DNA from: Diospyros lotus
Lineage: Eukaryota > Streptophyta > Magnoliopsida > Ericales > Ebenaceae
Assembly (NCBI RefSeq): GCF_014633365.1
Contig: NC_068349.1
Coordinates: forward strand, 12,512,753 to 12,576,752
DNA length: 64,000 nt
Direction: 5' to 3'
The notes under the pieces were generated by a model. It was not told the DNA's origin. It saw only the letters and a list, made by a program, of their open reading frames with translations, and ran no database searches. Positions within the stretch are counted from its first letter, which is position 1. Each line of letters starts with the position of its first letter. The position numbers and the translations under genes were made by a program. Below, piece after piece: positions 49,569 through 60,710 of the stretch.

Positions 49569-50546
49569 CTAAGTGTCCTGATGTTTGGCTACCCTGAAGA
49601 TATTCATTTCTACAGTCATGTTCCCAAAAGATAGCTTTAACACACAATTTCTACAGTTGATGATGGCATTTGATGTGGCAAGGAATGGTCGACCTAAGAT
49701 GACTGGCACAGGAGGTTGAGGCCCCTGATGCGGCTGGGTGTCCAAAACAATGAAGTCCACTGGAAAGTAGAACTTATCGATTTGTACCAGAACATCCTCC
49801 ACAATTCCTCGTGGAACTTTGACTGATCGATCAGCCAGCTGAAGGGTCACTCTAGTGGGTTTAAGCTCACCTAATCCCAACTGTTGATACACACTGTATG
49901 GCAACAAATTGACACTAGCTCCTAAATCCAAGAGTGCCAGATCAACCTCTTGACTTCCTATGATGCATGTAATGGTTGGACAGCCTGGGTCTTTGTATTT
50001 GGGAGGAGTTTTCAATTGGAGAATGGCGCTGACTTGTTCAGTCAGGAATGCCTTTTCATGCACATTTGTTTTTCTTTTGACAGTGCACAGATCTTTCAAA
50101 AATTTTGCATATGAAGGTGTTTGTTTGATTGCATCCAACAGCGGGATGTTGATTCTCACTTGCTTAAACACTTCATATATATCTGCATTTTGTTGCTCTT
50201 TTTTCAAATGATTCAACCTTTGTGGAAAAGGTGGTTTGGGCCTGTATTGAATTTCTTTCTTATCTTCTTTTTGCTTTTTATTTTTCTCATTTTTCTCATT
50301 TTTCTCATTTTTTTCATTTTTCTCCACGGTGGATTCATGATCTTTTGGTTCTTTTTCTTCATCAACATGTTGGTTTATCCTAGGATCAGTTGGTTTCTCA
50401 ATTATTCTTCCACTTCTTAGGGCAATCACTGCTTGCACTTGTTCATGAGTGTTGGTTTCACTATTTGAAACTTCTACCTGGTTGGTTTGCCTAATTGGGT
50501 TAGGATTAGTTTGGGATGGAAACCTTCCGGGTTCTCTCACACTCAA
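49569..50546 (-). pseudogene. Gag C-terminus and aspartic protease of the Athila element
   Basis: A 325-aa open piece in the same frame as gag and RT but bounded by stops on both sides. It includes a lysine/glutamate repeat (NEKNEKNEK, about 90-110) and the protease block with DLGASVNLLPYSVYQQLGLG, where DLG stands for the usual DTG/DSG of retroviral-type aspartic proteases; ILGRPFLATSNAIIN is the family's second conserved block. In a working element gag-pol would be one long frame, so the stops at both ends are damage. Confidence 0.8.
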
Positions 50547-50648
50547 TGTTTATGTTATCTTGGTCAATTGGCCCCTAATGTCTTCTATGGCTCTGTTTGT
50601 TTGGTCTTGATTTTTGACAAGTTGAGCAACCTGATTGTTGATACCTGT

Positions 50649-51926
50649 TTAACTTTGGATGAACTGGTGCAAGGTATCTTCCAAAGATCTTCTATGAGGA
50701 GGTTGACAAGTATTGGATGAAGAACCTTGATTTTGTTGGAAGGTGTGTTGTTGTGTAGGGAATGGAGGTTGAGAATGATTTCCAGAATCATTTCTCCAAG
50801 AAAAATTGGGGTGATTTCTATTATTGGGATGGTATGAATTGTAGTTCTGATTATTCCCATAATAGGCTCCACTCTGATTTTGATTTTGTCTCCCCTCAAA
50901 GTTGTGTGAATGATTGTTATTAGTCTGCCCATACAATACCTCCTTGAAAGCAGGTAGGGTAGGACATTCTTCAGTTGAATGATCTGTTGCATCACACATA
51001 GCACACTTTACTTCCACTTGATTAACAGATTGCACCTTTTTGGGTTGCATGTTTTCAACTTTCTTTGTTAAAGCAGTTAGTCTTGCATTTAAATCGTCAC
51101 TCTCACTCAGTTGGTATCTCCCTCTAGGTTGTGGATTTTCTCTTGAATCAAGAGCAGATGTTGGACCAACTTCCCAGTTCCTTGTATTCTCAGCCAATGT
51201 GTCAAAGAAGTGGAAAGCTTCTTCTGGAGTCTTCTCATAGAATTCTCCATTGCACATTGTAGAAACTAGCATTTTCAATTGGGGAGTGAGTGAATCATGA
51301 AAGAAACTGACCACTCTCCACTGCTCAAAAGCATGGTGCGGACAAGTGTGAAGAAGGTCTTTAAACCTTTCCCACGCTTGAGCAAAATTCTCATTTGGTT
51401 TACAGGCAAAGTTCATGATTTGTCTTTGAAGAGTAGCAGTTCTGTTGGCAGGGAAGTATTTTTTTAAGAAAGTTGTTTGCATTTCTCTCCAAGTTCCTAT
51501 AGATCTAGGTGGGAGAGTGCTTAACCATATTTTTGCCTTATCTTTCAGTGAGAATGGAAAGAGTTTTAATCTTATGACATCCTCATTTGCTGTATGGTCC
51601 ATGCAAGTGCTACATACTTCCTCAAATTCTTTCATATGAGTATATGGATTTTCAGAATCCATGCCATGAAAAGTTGGCAACAATTGGATTGTGCCAGGTT
51701 TGAAGTTAAACCTATGATGGTTGATGGGAAGAATAATGCATGAGGGGGTTGTCTGCCTAGGAGGATGAAGATACTCCCTAAGGGGTCTGATCATACCCTG
51801 ATCAATGGGATCAGGGTCACCGTGGTCACTACCATGTGCAGACATGTTGTGTGCAAGTGGCATGTTCTCATTGTGTTGAGACATGAGTGATTGATATTCT
51901 ATAGTTTTACCGGACCTAAGTATCAT
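50649..51926 (-). CDS. Gag of the Athila element, 425 aa open part
   Basis: The retrotransposon gag domain lies at about residues 80-240 (PTFHGMDSENPYTHMKEFEE, AKIWLSTLPP, WREMQTTFLKKYFP, FAQAWERFKDLL), followed by a CCHC knuckle C308, C311, H316, C321 (C-x2-C-x4-H-x4-C) and a Gln/Asn-rich tail. A TAA after FIQS ends the open part; the gag tail continues in the same frame behind another stop into 50546. The start MILRSGKT is the first in-frame ATG after the PBS region. Gag forms the virus-like particle that packages element RNA. Confidence 0.85.
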   Translation of the reverse strand: MILRSGKTIEYQSLMSQHNENMPLAHNMSAHGSDHGDPDPIDQGMIRPLREYLHPPRQTTPSCIILPINHHRFNFKPGTIQLLPTFHGMDSENPYTHMKEFEEVCSTCMDHTANEDVIRLKLFPFSLKDKAKIWLSTLPPRSIGTWREMQTTFLKKYFPANRTATLQRQIMNFACKPNENFAQAWERFKDLLHTCPHHAFEQWRVVSFFHDSLTPQLKMLVSTMCNGEFYEKTPEEAFHFFDTLAENTRNWEVGPTSALDSRENPQPRGRYQLSESDDLNARLTALTKKVENMQPKKVQSVNQVEVKCAMCDATDHSTEECPTLPAFKEVLYGQTNNNHSHNFEGRQNQNQSGAYYGNNQNYNSYHPNNRNHPNFSWRNDSGNHSQPPFPTQQHTFQQNQGSSSNTCQPPHRRSLEDTLHQFIQS

Positions 51927-52031
51927 ACACTATGCACAAATAAAAATAAAGTAAAAAGAAACAGAGTTACCGAATTTATCAGGAGATGCCTCTTCTTATA
52001 TATTTTTTTTCTTTTTGTTTTTGCCTCAATC

Positions 52032-52049
52032 TCCCCGGCAACGGCGCCA
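52032..52049 (-). other. Primer-binding site, tRNA-Asp type
   Basis: The plus strand reads TCCCCGGCAACGGCGCCA, identical to the 3' end of plant tRNA-Asp including CCA. It lies five bases inside the 5' LTR edge at 52055. Athila elements commonly use this primer. Confidence 0.9.
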
Positions 52050-52054
52050 AAATT

Positions 52055-54039
52055 TGGCTGCACTCCCACCCTGCAATTAAAACACAAAACAAAACACAAT
52101 AAAAATTTTATATTTTTTTCTTTATTTAGGTGAGAGGTTTATACTCGTCAGTGTACGAGTGCAGTTGTAGTCCAAACTTAAATTTATATTTTCTGAATGA
52201 GTCCAGGTCGTCCACTGAGAGATTTATTTATGGCAAAATAAAAAGAATGTCACACAAGCACACACGCATTTGGACAAATTGGCAACAAGGTTTTTTATGG
52301 TTTTTTAAACAACAGATACTAGGAAATAAATTAAGGCAGTAATTGAAATAAATACTTTAAGTGAGAATATAAAATTGGATAATACTTGAGTTAAGACAAT
52401 TTCAGTGCCAACCCGTTGATTCCCAAATTTTAACAGATAAGGTTAGTAACATTAATTTAATTTCAGATATGAGGGTTTGTTATTAAATGCAATTAGAGAT
52501 TATGATAGTTCTAGTTTAAGCAATCCCCATACATGATATGTGAGATTCTAATTTAAGCAACTACCATAAATCCAATTACAATTAATATACAAGACAACTA
52601 AATTAATCATCCGGGTTTGGGTATGATAGCGTTTCCAGTTCTAGTAACTCTCATGCGTGACATGAAAGCTCTAAGTTAGGCTTACGCTCCAATCCAAACC
52701 TAGTGATTTCTCAATAATTAAGATACACTCATACTGAAATTTAAATTAATGTTACTTATTTAAAGCGCAGCTTTCTTTGGGAATCATTGGCGTTGGACAC
52801 TGTCCTTGCCTTAACCCAAGATTAGATTTAGCTACTCATTTCCATTTAAAAGTTAATTGACATGAATTTAAACGACGTAATTTAAATAACAGAATTTAAA
52901 TGATAAGAATTAAAATAGCAGAAACTAACCGGCCATTTAGGCGGTGGATAATTAAAAGACAAGAATTAAAATTGTAGAAATTTAAAGGCATAAACTAACC
53001 GGCCATTTAGGCGGTGGATAATTAAATGACAAGAATTAAAATTACAGAAATTTAAAGGCATAAACTAACCGGCCATTTAGGCGGTGAATAATAAAGTAAT
53101 AATAAATGACATAAGAATTTAAAAGAAGAAAGGAAGAAATAAGATCACAAGAGAAAAAACTAAAGAAAATGAGAGAGAACAAAAGTAATTCTCAAAGAGA
53201 GAATTCTAAGGAAATAACTAAACTTTGATTCAAGAATAATAATCACACTTACAAATGCAATCAAGTGAGCTATTTATAGGCCACAAGATGCAATACAAAC
53301 CACACAATTTCAATTATTCAATTAGACATAATTATATCTAATGGGCACTCACACACTTAAAGTTAAATGGATTTTAGCTATAATACACACCTAATATTAA
53401 ATGGATTTTAGCTAAAATACATACCTAATAAAGCACTCATAAAGTTAAATGGATTTTAGCTATAATATCCACCTAATAGTTAAATGGATTTTAGCTAAAA
53501 AACACACCTAATAAAGCTCTCACATAAAAAATAAAAATAGATTTCTATAAATTAATTTTTTAATCTTCATTAGGATTAAAAATAATCCTTGGGTTTTCTC
53601 CAAATAATATCTTCCATGGGTTGCTCAAATTGGGCCTTAATTCTTCATGGGCTTGAATTCTTCATGGACTTTAATTTTTCATGGGCTTGATTTCTTCATG
53701 GGTTTGATTTCTTCATGGACTTGAATTCTTCATGAACTTGAATTCTTCATGGACTTTAAGTCTTCATGGGCTTGAATTCTTCATGCCTAAAAAATAATTT
53801 AATGTTATTAATAAATTATATATTATATATATATTACATGCATGCATATAATGATGTATATGTATTATATATAATTTTATATATTATTATTATTTACTTT
53901 AGAACTTCATTTCATTCATCTTTCAATTTAAAGTTGCATATAACCATAAAATATATATTAATATCTAATTTAAGCCATTTTTAAGATCAAAAGAAGGGTA
54001 TAATTATAACAAAATTTTTACAAAATTAACCACTAATCA
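52055..54039 (-). repeat. 5' LTR of the Athila element (1,985 bp)
   Basis: Nearly identical to the 3' LTR. It has an expanded run of about 18-bp TTCATGGGCTTGAATTC-type units at 53640-53795 (about nine, versus about three in the 3' LTR) and lacks an AT-rich segment found at about 41985-42030. This is the promoter LTR for the minus-strand element. Confidence 0.9.
53270..53279 (-). promoter_or_regulatory. TATA box in the 5' LTR of the Athila element
   Basis: The minus strand reads CTATAAATAG within GGCCTATAAATAGCTC. It would direct transcription of gag-pol and, on the full-length RNA, the C4 and LOG ORFs. The same box is present in the 3' LTR (41526-41535) and the solo LTR (about 55822). Confidence 0.6.
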
Positions 54040-54049
54040 TAGAGCTCGT

Positions 54050-55100
54050 TGCCCTTACTGCTAATAGTGATTTCTTGACTGCTAAGGTGGTTGTTGTTGT
54101 TGCTGGGGACGCGGCCGCGGTTGTGACTGATCCTCCCTCCCTCCCCGCGAGCTTGAGCTCGGGATTATGAACGAAGTAGCACCCGATCTCGCCCTAGATT
54201 GCTTCGGCTCGAGGAGGTCGAGGTCCACCATATCTTTGCCTTGATCGTCTTCCCCTCTTCTGCTGCTCGACTCTGCGACCTGGAAGGCAGACGGGAGGAC
54301 TTTCGTGCCCAAAACCCTGATGTGATCTCCCTTGATAATCTCAACGTTGAGAGGGGGCACAAGCTCGTTTTCTCTAATAAGCTCATCTAAAAGCTCGATA
54401 ATCTCTGAATCAGACCCCGCAGCAACAAGTTTGTTGAGGACGTCAGTCTCGTCTGCTGATAAAATTGGCCTCTTGTCCCCAAAATCTACATCAAAGAATG
54501 AGTAAGTCAAGTTACGTACGTAAAAAAAAAAAGGGGTAGAAGAGCCCATGTGAGCTGATATGCTCTTACTTGGGGTTAGTACGAAGCTATAGTTTATGAG
54601 TGAGGAAAGCGAAGGGCAAAACATAAAAAACCAATTGGACATGTAATCGTCTACATTGGATTTCCCCTTCGCTTTATCCTGTGGAAGGGCAGCCTTATAT
54701 GGAGAAGGACGAGCTGCCAGGTAATACCACCCGTCATTGGCGTTTTTAAAGGAAAAAAGAAATTTTATTAGTTTTGGCGATGGAAGAAGAAGTTTATTTT
54801 TGAGAAATAAGATAGCCAGAGAGGTGAGTTGGGCGTACGAATTTGGTGTCAATTGAAAAGGTGCGATCTTGACCTCGTTCAAAAGGGCAAGAAGATATGG
54901 AGCTACAAGGAACCTAAATCCAGACTCGAGATGCTGGGGACTAATGGCTATAAAGTCAGATGGTGGATAGGCTGCGTGGGAGCTTGAAGCAGGGATATAT
55001 ACTTGGCAACTCCTAGGGAGACAAAACTCTTGAATAAAAGTCGCCACCTCGTGAGGTATGGCTTTGGATGGGAATTTTTTAAAAATCTCGCGCCTCGTAT
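54050..55100 (-). pseudogene. Tat antisense ORF, N-terminal domain (Transposase_28-like)
   Basis: A 321-codon open stretch (54082-55047), which also extends upstream of its first Met to the solo LTR border. The N-terminal part carries SGFRFLVAPYLLALLNEVKI, LTPNSYAQL and NDGWYYLAARP, the wording of the plant 'putative gypsy-type transposon' domain (Pfam Transposase_28) found in Tat antisense ORFs. The C-terminal part is charged and ends in a Gln/Pro-rich tract. The ORF is split from its start by the solo LTR and from its coiled-coil end by the Athila element. It is not a host gene. Confidence 0.75.
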
Positions 55101-56974
55101 TGATTAGTGGTTAATTTTGTAAAAAGTATGTTATAATTACACCTTTCTTTTGATCTTAAAAATGGCTTAAATTAGATATTAATATATATTTTATGGTTAT
55201 ATACAAGTTTAAATTGAAAAATGAATGGAATGAAGTTCTAAAGTAAAATTTAAAAATAATAATAATATATAAAATTATATATAATATATATACATTATTA
55301 TATGCGTACATGTAATATATATATATATATAATATATCTAATATATATATGTGCCATGTGTAATACATATATATATAATATATAATTTATTAATAACATT
55401 AAATTATTTTTTGTAGGCATGAAGAATTCAAACCCATGAAGAATTAAAATCCATGAAGAATTAAGCCCCAATTTGAGCAATCCATGGAAGATATCATTTG
55501 GAGAAGGCCCAAGCATTATTTTTAATCCTAATGAAGATAAAAAACTCAATTATAGAAATCTATTTTTATTTTTTTAATGTGAGTGCTTTATTAGGTGTGT
55601 TTTTTAGCTAAAATCTATTTAACTATTAGGTGTGTATTATAACTAAAATCCATTTAACTTTATGAGTGCTTTATTAGGTATGTATTTTAGCTAAAATCCA
55701 TTTAATATTAGGTATGTATTATAGCTAAAATCCATTTAACTTTAAGTGTGTGAGTGCTCATTAGATATAATTATGTCTAGTTGAATAATTGAAATTGTGT
55801 GGTTTGTATTGCATCTTGTGGCCTATAAATAGCTCACTTGATTGCATTTGTAAGGGTGATTATTATTCTTGAATCAAAGTTTAGTTGTTTCCTTAGAACT
55901 CTCTCTTTGAGAATTGCTTTTGTTCTTACTTCTTTTCTCTATTGTTTTCTCTTTTGATCTTACTTCCTTTCTTTCTTCTTTTAAATTCTTATGTCATTTA
56001 TTGTTACTTTATTATCCACCGCCTAAATGGCCGGTTAGTTTATGCCTTTAAATTTTTGTAATTTTAATTCTTGTCATTTAAATTATCCACTGCCTAAATG
56101 GCCGATTAGTTTCTGCTATTTTAATTCTTGTCATTTAAATTCTGTTATTTAAATTGTGTCATTTAAATTTCTGTCAATTAGCTTCTAAATGGAGATGAGT
56201 AGCTAAATCTAATCTTGGGTTAAGGCAAGGACAGTGTCCAACACCAATGATTCCCAAAGAAAGCCTCGCTTTAAATGAGTAACATTAATTTAAATTTCAG
56301 TATGAGTGTGTCTTAATTATTGAGAAATCACTAGGTTTGGATTGGAGCGTAAGCCTAACTTAGAGCTTTCATGTCACGCATGAGAGTTACTAGAACTAGA
56401 AACGCTATCATACCCAAACCCGGATGATTAATTTAGTTATTTTGTGTATTAATTGTAATTGGATTTTTGGTAGTTGCTTAAATTAGAATCCCGCATATCA
56501 TGTATGGGGATTGCTTAAACTAGAACTATCATCATCTCTAATTACATTTAATAACAAATCCTCATATCAGAAATTAAATTAATGTTGCTAATCTTTTCTG
56601 CTAAAATTTGGGAATCAACGGGTTGGCATTGAAATTGTCTTAACTTAAATACTATCCAATTTTATATTCTCACGTTCAATATTTATTTTAATTTCTGCCT
56701 TGCTTTATGTTGTCTAAAAAAATCATAAAAAAAACCCTTGTTGCCAATTTGTCCAAATGCGTGTGCGTGTGTGTGACATTTTTTTTCTTTTGCCATAAAT
56801 AAATCTCTCAGTGGATGACCTGAACTCATCCAGAAAATATAAATTTAAATTTGGACTACAACTGCACTCGTACACTGATGAGTATAAACCTCTCACCAAA
56901 ATAAAGAAAAGAAAAATATATAATTTTTATTGTGTTTTGTTTTGTATTTTAATTGCAGGGTGAGAGTGCAGCCA
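55101..56974 (+). mobile_element. Solo LTR related to the Athila LTRs, inverted
   Basis: A 1,874-bp segment matching the Athila LTRs in reverse orientation: it starts TGATTAGTGGTTAATTTTG and ends GAGTGCAGCCA. It is more diverged from both LTRs than they are from each other, so it came earlier. The flanking pentamers are CGTAT and TGTAC, each one transition away from a shared CGTAC, consistent with a decayed target duplication. Removing the LTR and one pentamer restores the frame of the Tat antisense ORF across the site, which supports these borders. Confidence 0.85.
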
Positions 56975-56979
56975 TGTAC

Positions 56980-57942
56980 TTCCTTTAGCGACCTGATCTT
57001 GGACCTCCAGGTCGGCTTCGGAAGAAGTCACTCATGACCTCTTTAGATCGCGAGCTCGTGCCCTCAAAGTTTTGAGCCTCCATCACAAGGCAATCTTCAG
57101 AGTTCGAGGTATCGTTCTCTCCAACAATATGGTTGTAGCGCTTTTGACCTGAATTTTTTCGGATTTGGTCGGACGTCTACAAAGAGAAAGAAGAAACAGT
57201 CAGGTCGCATGTCGCGAACCAGACCTCAAAAAACTAGAAAAGCCCTAAAACTATCCCCTATTTTTCAGGCCACGCGCTTTGCAACAAGGTGCCGCTTAAG
57301 GCGGAGGGGCTGCAACCACGAGTTCGGTATTCTACAGAAGACTAATCCTAAGGTCATTGTGCCCAAAGGCTCGGTAGATGCGAAACCAACCGATTCGAGT
57401 CGCTCCCCCAAAAAACGGAGGCGACACCAACATAATCGAGAAGACCAGAGGAACCACCGAAGGCTAACCGACGATGGACGGCTTTACAAAAGAAAATAAA
57501 GAAAGTGACGGCAAACATACCAATCATTGAGCCTGTTGTCTATATGGAAACTTGGAGCAAGCCCCGGACGGAGATGGTCTGCGTCTGAAAGCACGGTAGC
57601 AATGAAGTCTCGAGAGAAGAAGACAAAAGTAAGAAAGGATTTCAAAATAGCGTGAAAAAGGGAAAATGGAGACAGCCTCTACTATTTATACCTCTAGCCT
57701 GATCAATCTCGGTCGTCGAATAAAAAAACGACTTATCTCATGCTCCGTTCAGGGTTTATGGGTCCCACAGATGTAATCACGCGCAGTAATAGGGGAACAT
57801 GCGCACTAAAGGCGTCGCAAACAAGGCGTGCTGCGTGGAACGACGAGATTTGAAGCAATAGATCAGAAGTCAGAGAGGTAGGTTAACAGCTAGCACACGT
57901 CAACTCCCAATGCGAAGATCGCGCTGCGAGTTGGGGGGCTTG
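56980..57942 (-). pseudogene. Start region of the Tat antisense ORF and element 3' end
   Basis: Next to the solo LTR the minus strand reads EADLEVQDQVAKGST in the frame that joins the antisense ORF beyond the insertion. Further right, up to the 3' LTR, I see no clear domain; the plus-strand frame at 57209-57499 is probably spurious. A polypurine tract (GAGTTGGGGGG, 57928-57938) lies just before the 3' LTR. Confidence 0.5.
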
Positions 57943-58594
57943 TGTTATATGTATTTCTCGCACCACTCCTTATGGGCCGGACTCAGCACAATGGGCCAAC
58001 CCAATCGCCCGGAGTCTAGAAGGTCTAGGCAACCTCGTCAAAGAAAGTTCATACACCACCGAAATCCGGAGCTCATAAAGCGAGCTCCTTGCGAGCTTCC
58101 GGCCAAACTCCTAGCGAGCTCTCAATAAAACCCCCAATTTGTCGGACCGATCAACTCGCTGGCCTAAAAAACATCCAGCTCGCATAAATGACAAAGCTGC
58201 TGAACAGCCAGAAGTAAGACCCACTTAGTTTATCTGAAACGAACCATACTCCTCAAAATGAGGATCTCACTCCCGATTTTATGCAGATGATAAGGGCTGT
58301 TTGTCCCCCATTATATCATTTTTATATTTCTATAATTTATCCAAATTATAAAGACCCCTCATCATAAATAAGAGTCAGAGATATCATAAGGAGGGCAAGG
58401 AGAATAATCAGATACTGCCATTCTGAAAGAATAATCAGAGTGCGGTCATGGAGTAGGCATCATTCTGGCCGAACCACGTGAAAATTGCTTGTGTTCACTC
58501 AAATTTGAGATTTTTGTTTTCTTCTTCTTGGCATTTCGGATTCACTCACCGCAGCCCAAAACGAATCACGGTCGGCTGAAATTAAATGTCGACA
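57943..58594 (+). repeat. 3' LTR of the Tat element
   Basis: Counterpart of 33629-34280, ending AATGTCGACA and followed by the TSD ACATC. Confidence 0.9.
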
Positions 58595-58865
58595 ACATCA
58601 CATATTCGTTTTCTTCTCTTATATTTTTATATATTATTATGCTATGCTGTAAATGCAACATGTGTTTTTCTCTTATTTGTTTTCTTCTTTTTTTAATACG
58701 TACTTTAACATGCTTCATATTAATGCTTACTTGAAACATAAACATGTTTCAGAAAAACAAAATTTAGATTAAATATTTGAATTTTTTTTTTAAAATATAC
58801 ATAAAAAATAGTATATGACACTAAATTCCTAAAAGAAACTTTTAAAAATTGTTGAGAAACCATAC

Positions 58866-59311
58866 CACGGGATGGCCATTTTTCTTCCCTTTGCAAGGGA
58901 TAACCTTTTCTATTTCCTTTGTCTATAATAATAAAAAATAAGTAAATCAATGTTGAAGTAACTTGTAGACTTACCTCACGAATGCGAATAGTATTAAGGT
59001 CACGCTCATCAGGAATAACAACATTAACATTTTTTTCTTGAAGAAATCGAACCTATATATGTAAACATTTTAGACCGATAAATAAAACTGGATACACATA
59101 AATAAAAAAATTAGTAAACGGAGTCGATATTATGGCTCGGTGTAAGTCTCCATCTACCTATAAAGTATGAGGAAAAAAGTATTTTATTAGAAGAAAATTA
59201 AATATGATATGTATTTTTTTTAAAAACAAAATAGGCTTTACATTAAATTTATATGAAGAAAAAAAAATTTACTTGACCAAAAATAGTAATATTGTCCATA
59301 ACTGTTGCACT
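58866..59311 (-). pseudogene. Unrecognised gene fragment: four short exon-like blocks
   Basis: On the minus strand four blocks with plausible splice borders can be read: about 59311-59273 (ATVMDNITIFGQ), 59157-59119 (VDGDLHRAIISTP), 59052-58975 (VRFLQEKNVNVVIPDERD and NTIRIRE) and 58923-58866 (TKEIEKVIPCKGKKNGHPV). The first three begin after AG and end before GT; the last is followed by GT. I do not recognise the family; very small exons with this wording may derive from a plant transposon protein. No start or stop is visible, so it is a fragment at best. Confidence 0.3.
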
Positions 59312-59617
59312 TCAACCTAAAAAACAAATCAGTTGCTACCAAATCAAATAATAAAATTTAATATTTTATTTAAATAAATAACTGCCATGGATATAATAGA
59401 TGATGAGAAGACGAAAAAAAAATATAAACTAAAATGATAAAATGCCAACTCAATGTTTAGAATATATGTATTTTAACAATTACATTAAAATGATAAAATT
59501 AAAATCGGAGCATAATTTTTCTAGAGAGACTTAAATAAGTTATAAGTTTTCAATTGAGAATGGGACCTATATAAACACATAAAATTAAAAAATAAAATTG
59601 TATAAACACAAAATTTT

Positions 59618-60710
59618 GTAAGATTACATAAACACATATAATTGTTTATAAACACATAATTTTATAAGAGTGGACCTACATAAATACATATGAAAAAAAT
59701 AAAAAATAAAATTATAACTCATTTTCGTCCCATAAAATTTTAAAAAATAAAATTGTATATTTGGGTCCAACTTAATTTTACCAAATGTTAGAAATTGAAT
59801 AAAATTTTTAAAAAAATGTTTGAACAAATTGTTTGAACGGTGGGTCCAACTCATAATTTTTTTTCTTTTGTTATATTTTTTGATGCTTCTAATACTAAAT
59901 GTAAAAAATGTACAGCACACACACACAAAATATAAAAAATCTATATACATACACACGCACACACACTGTTTGCACTGAATATATACATAAAATATATTAT
60001 CATTCATTGTGTGTATTTGTAAGAATACATAAACACATATAATTGTATATAAACACCTAATTTTATAAGAGTGGAACCTACATAAACACATATGAAGAAA
60101 ATAAAAAATAAAATTATAACTTATTTTCGTCCCATAAAATTTTTAAAAAATAAAATTATATATTTGGGTCCAACTTAATTGTACCTAATGTTAGAAATTG
60201 AATAAAATTTTTAAGAAAATGTTTGAACAGTGGGTCCAACTCATATTTTTTTTTTCTTTTGTTATATTTTTGGTCCTTCCAATACAAAATATAAAAAATC
60301 TATATACATACACACGCACACACACTGTTTGTACTGAATATATACATAAAATATATTATCATTCACCGTGTGTATTTGTAAGAATACATAACCACATATA
60401 ATTGTATATAAACACCTAATTTTATAAGAGTGAAACCTACATAAACACATATGAAGAAAATAAAAAATAAAATTATAATTTATTTTCGTCCCATAAAATT
60501 TTTAAAAAATAAAATTATATATTTGAGTCCAACTTAATTGTACCCAATGTTAGAAATTGAATAAAATTTTTAAGAAAATGTTTGAACAGTGGGTCCAACT
60601 CATAATTTTTTTTTCTTTTGTTATATTTTTCGATCCTTCCAATACTAAATGTAAAAAATCTATATACATACACACGCATACTCTGTTTGCAATGAATATA
60701 TACATAACAT
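59618..60710. repeat. Tandem repeat, about three copies of a 330-400-bp unit
   Basis: Units start near 59618, 60022 and 60379 with AAGAxTACATAAxCACATAT, and each contains TTATTTTCGTCCCATAAAAT, a GGTCCAACTTAATT motif, GGTGGGTCCAACTCAT or a close form, and a CACACACGCACACAC-like dinucleotide tract. The second and third copies are closest to each other. Minus-strand ORFs here (MCLCRFHSYK...) repeat with the unit and are not genes. Confidence 0.85.

Larger units (their letters stand above)
40311..54039 (-). mobile_element. Athila-lineage Ty3/gypsy retrotransposon carrying LOG and C4-finger ORFs
   Basis: A 13.7-kb element on the minus strand with LTRs 52055-54039 (5') and 40311-42244 (3') and the perfect TSD TAGAG. 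The PBS matches tRNA-Asp. The coding order is gag, protease, RT, RNase H, integrase, then two extra ORFs in the env-like position. The tRNA-Asp PBS, the gag wording and an RT containing VVPKKSGVTVVKNENNELIP point to the Athila lineage. By eye the LTRs differ at about a dozen substitutions, nearly all transitions, plus length changes in short repeats, so insertion was recent. Pol carries about nine stops or frameshifts, while both extra ORFs are open. It lies within the antisense ORF of the Tat element. Confidence 0.9.
33629..58594 (+). mobile_element. Tat-lineage Ty3/gypsy retrotransposon, interrupted by two later insertions
   Basis: Two 652-bp LTRs (33629-34280, 57943-58594) start TGTTATATGTATTTC and are flanked by a perfect 5-bp duplication ACATC (33624-33628, 58595-58599). 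The order inside is PBS, gag, RNase H, a second RNase H, integrase, spacer, then a large antisense ORF, then a PPT. A second RNase H after the first and an antisense ORF near the 3' LTR are typical of the Tat lineage. Most of protease and reverse transcriptase is deleted, and the LTRs differ at many sites, so it is old and dead. Without the inserts it would be about 9.35 kb. An Athila-type element (40311-54039) and a solo LTR (55101-56974) both sit in the antisense ORF. Confidence 0.9.

Noticed and set aside
54082..55047. 321-codon ORF as an independent host gene
   Set aside because: It is the known kind of antisense ORF of Tat elements, continuous with fragments on both sides of the later insertions.
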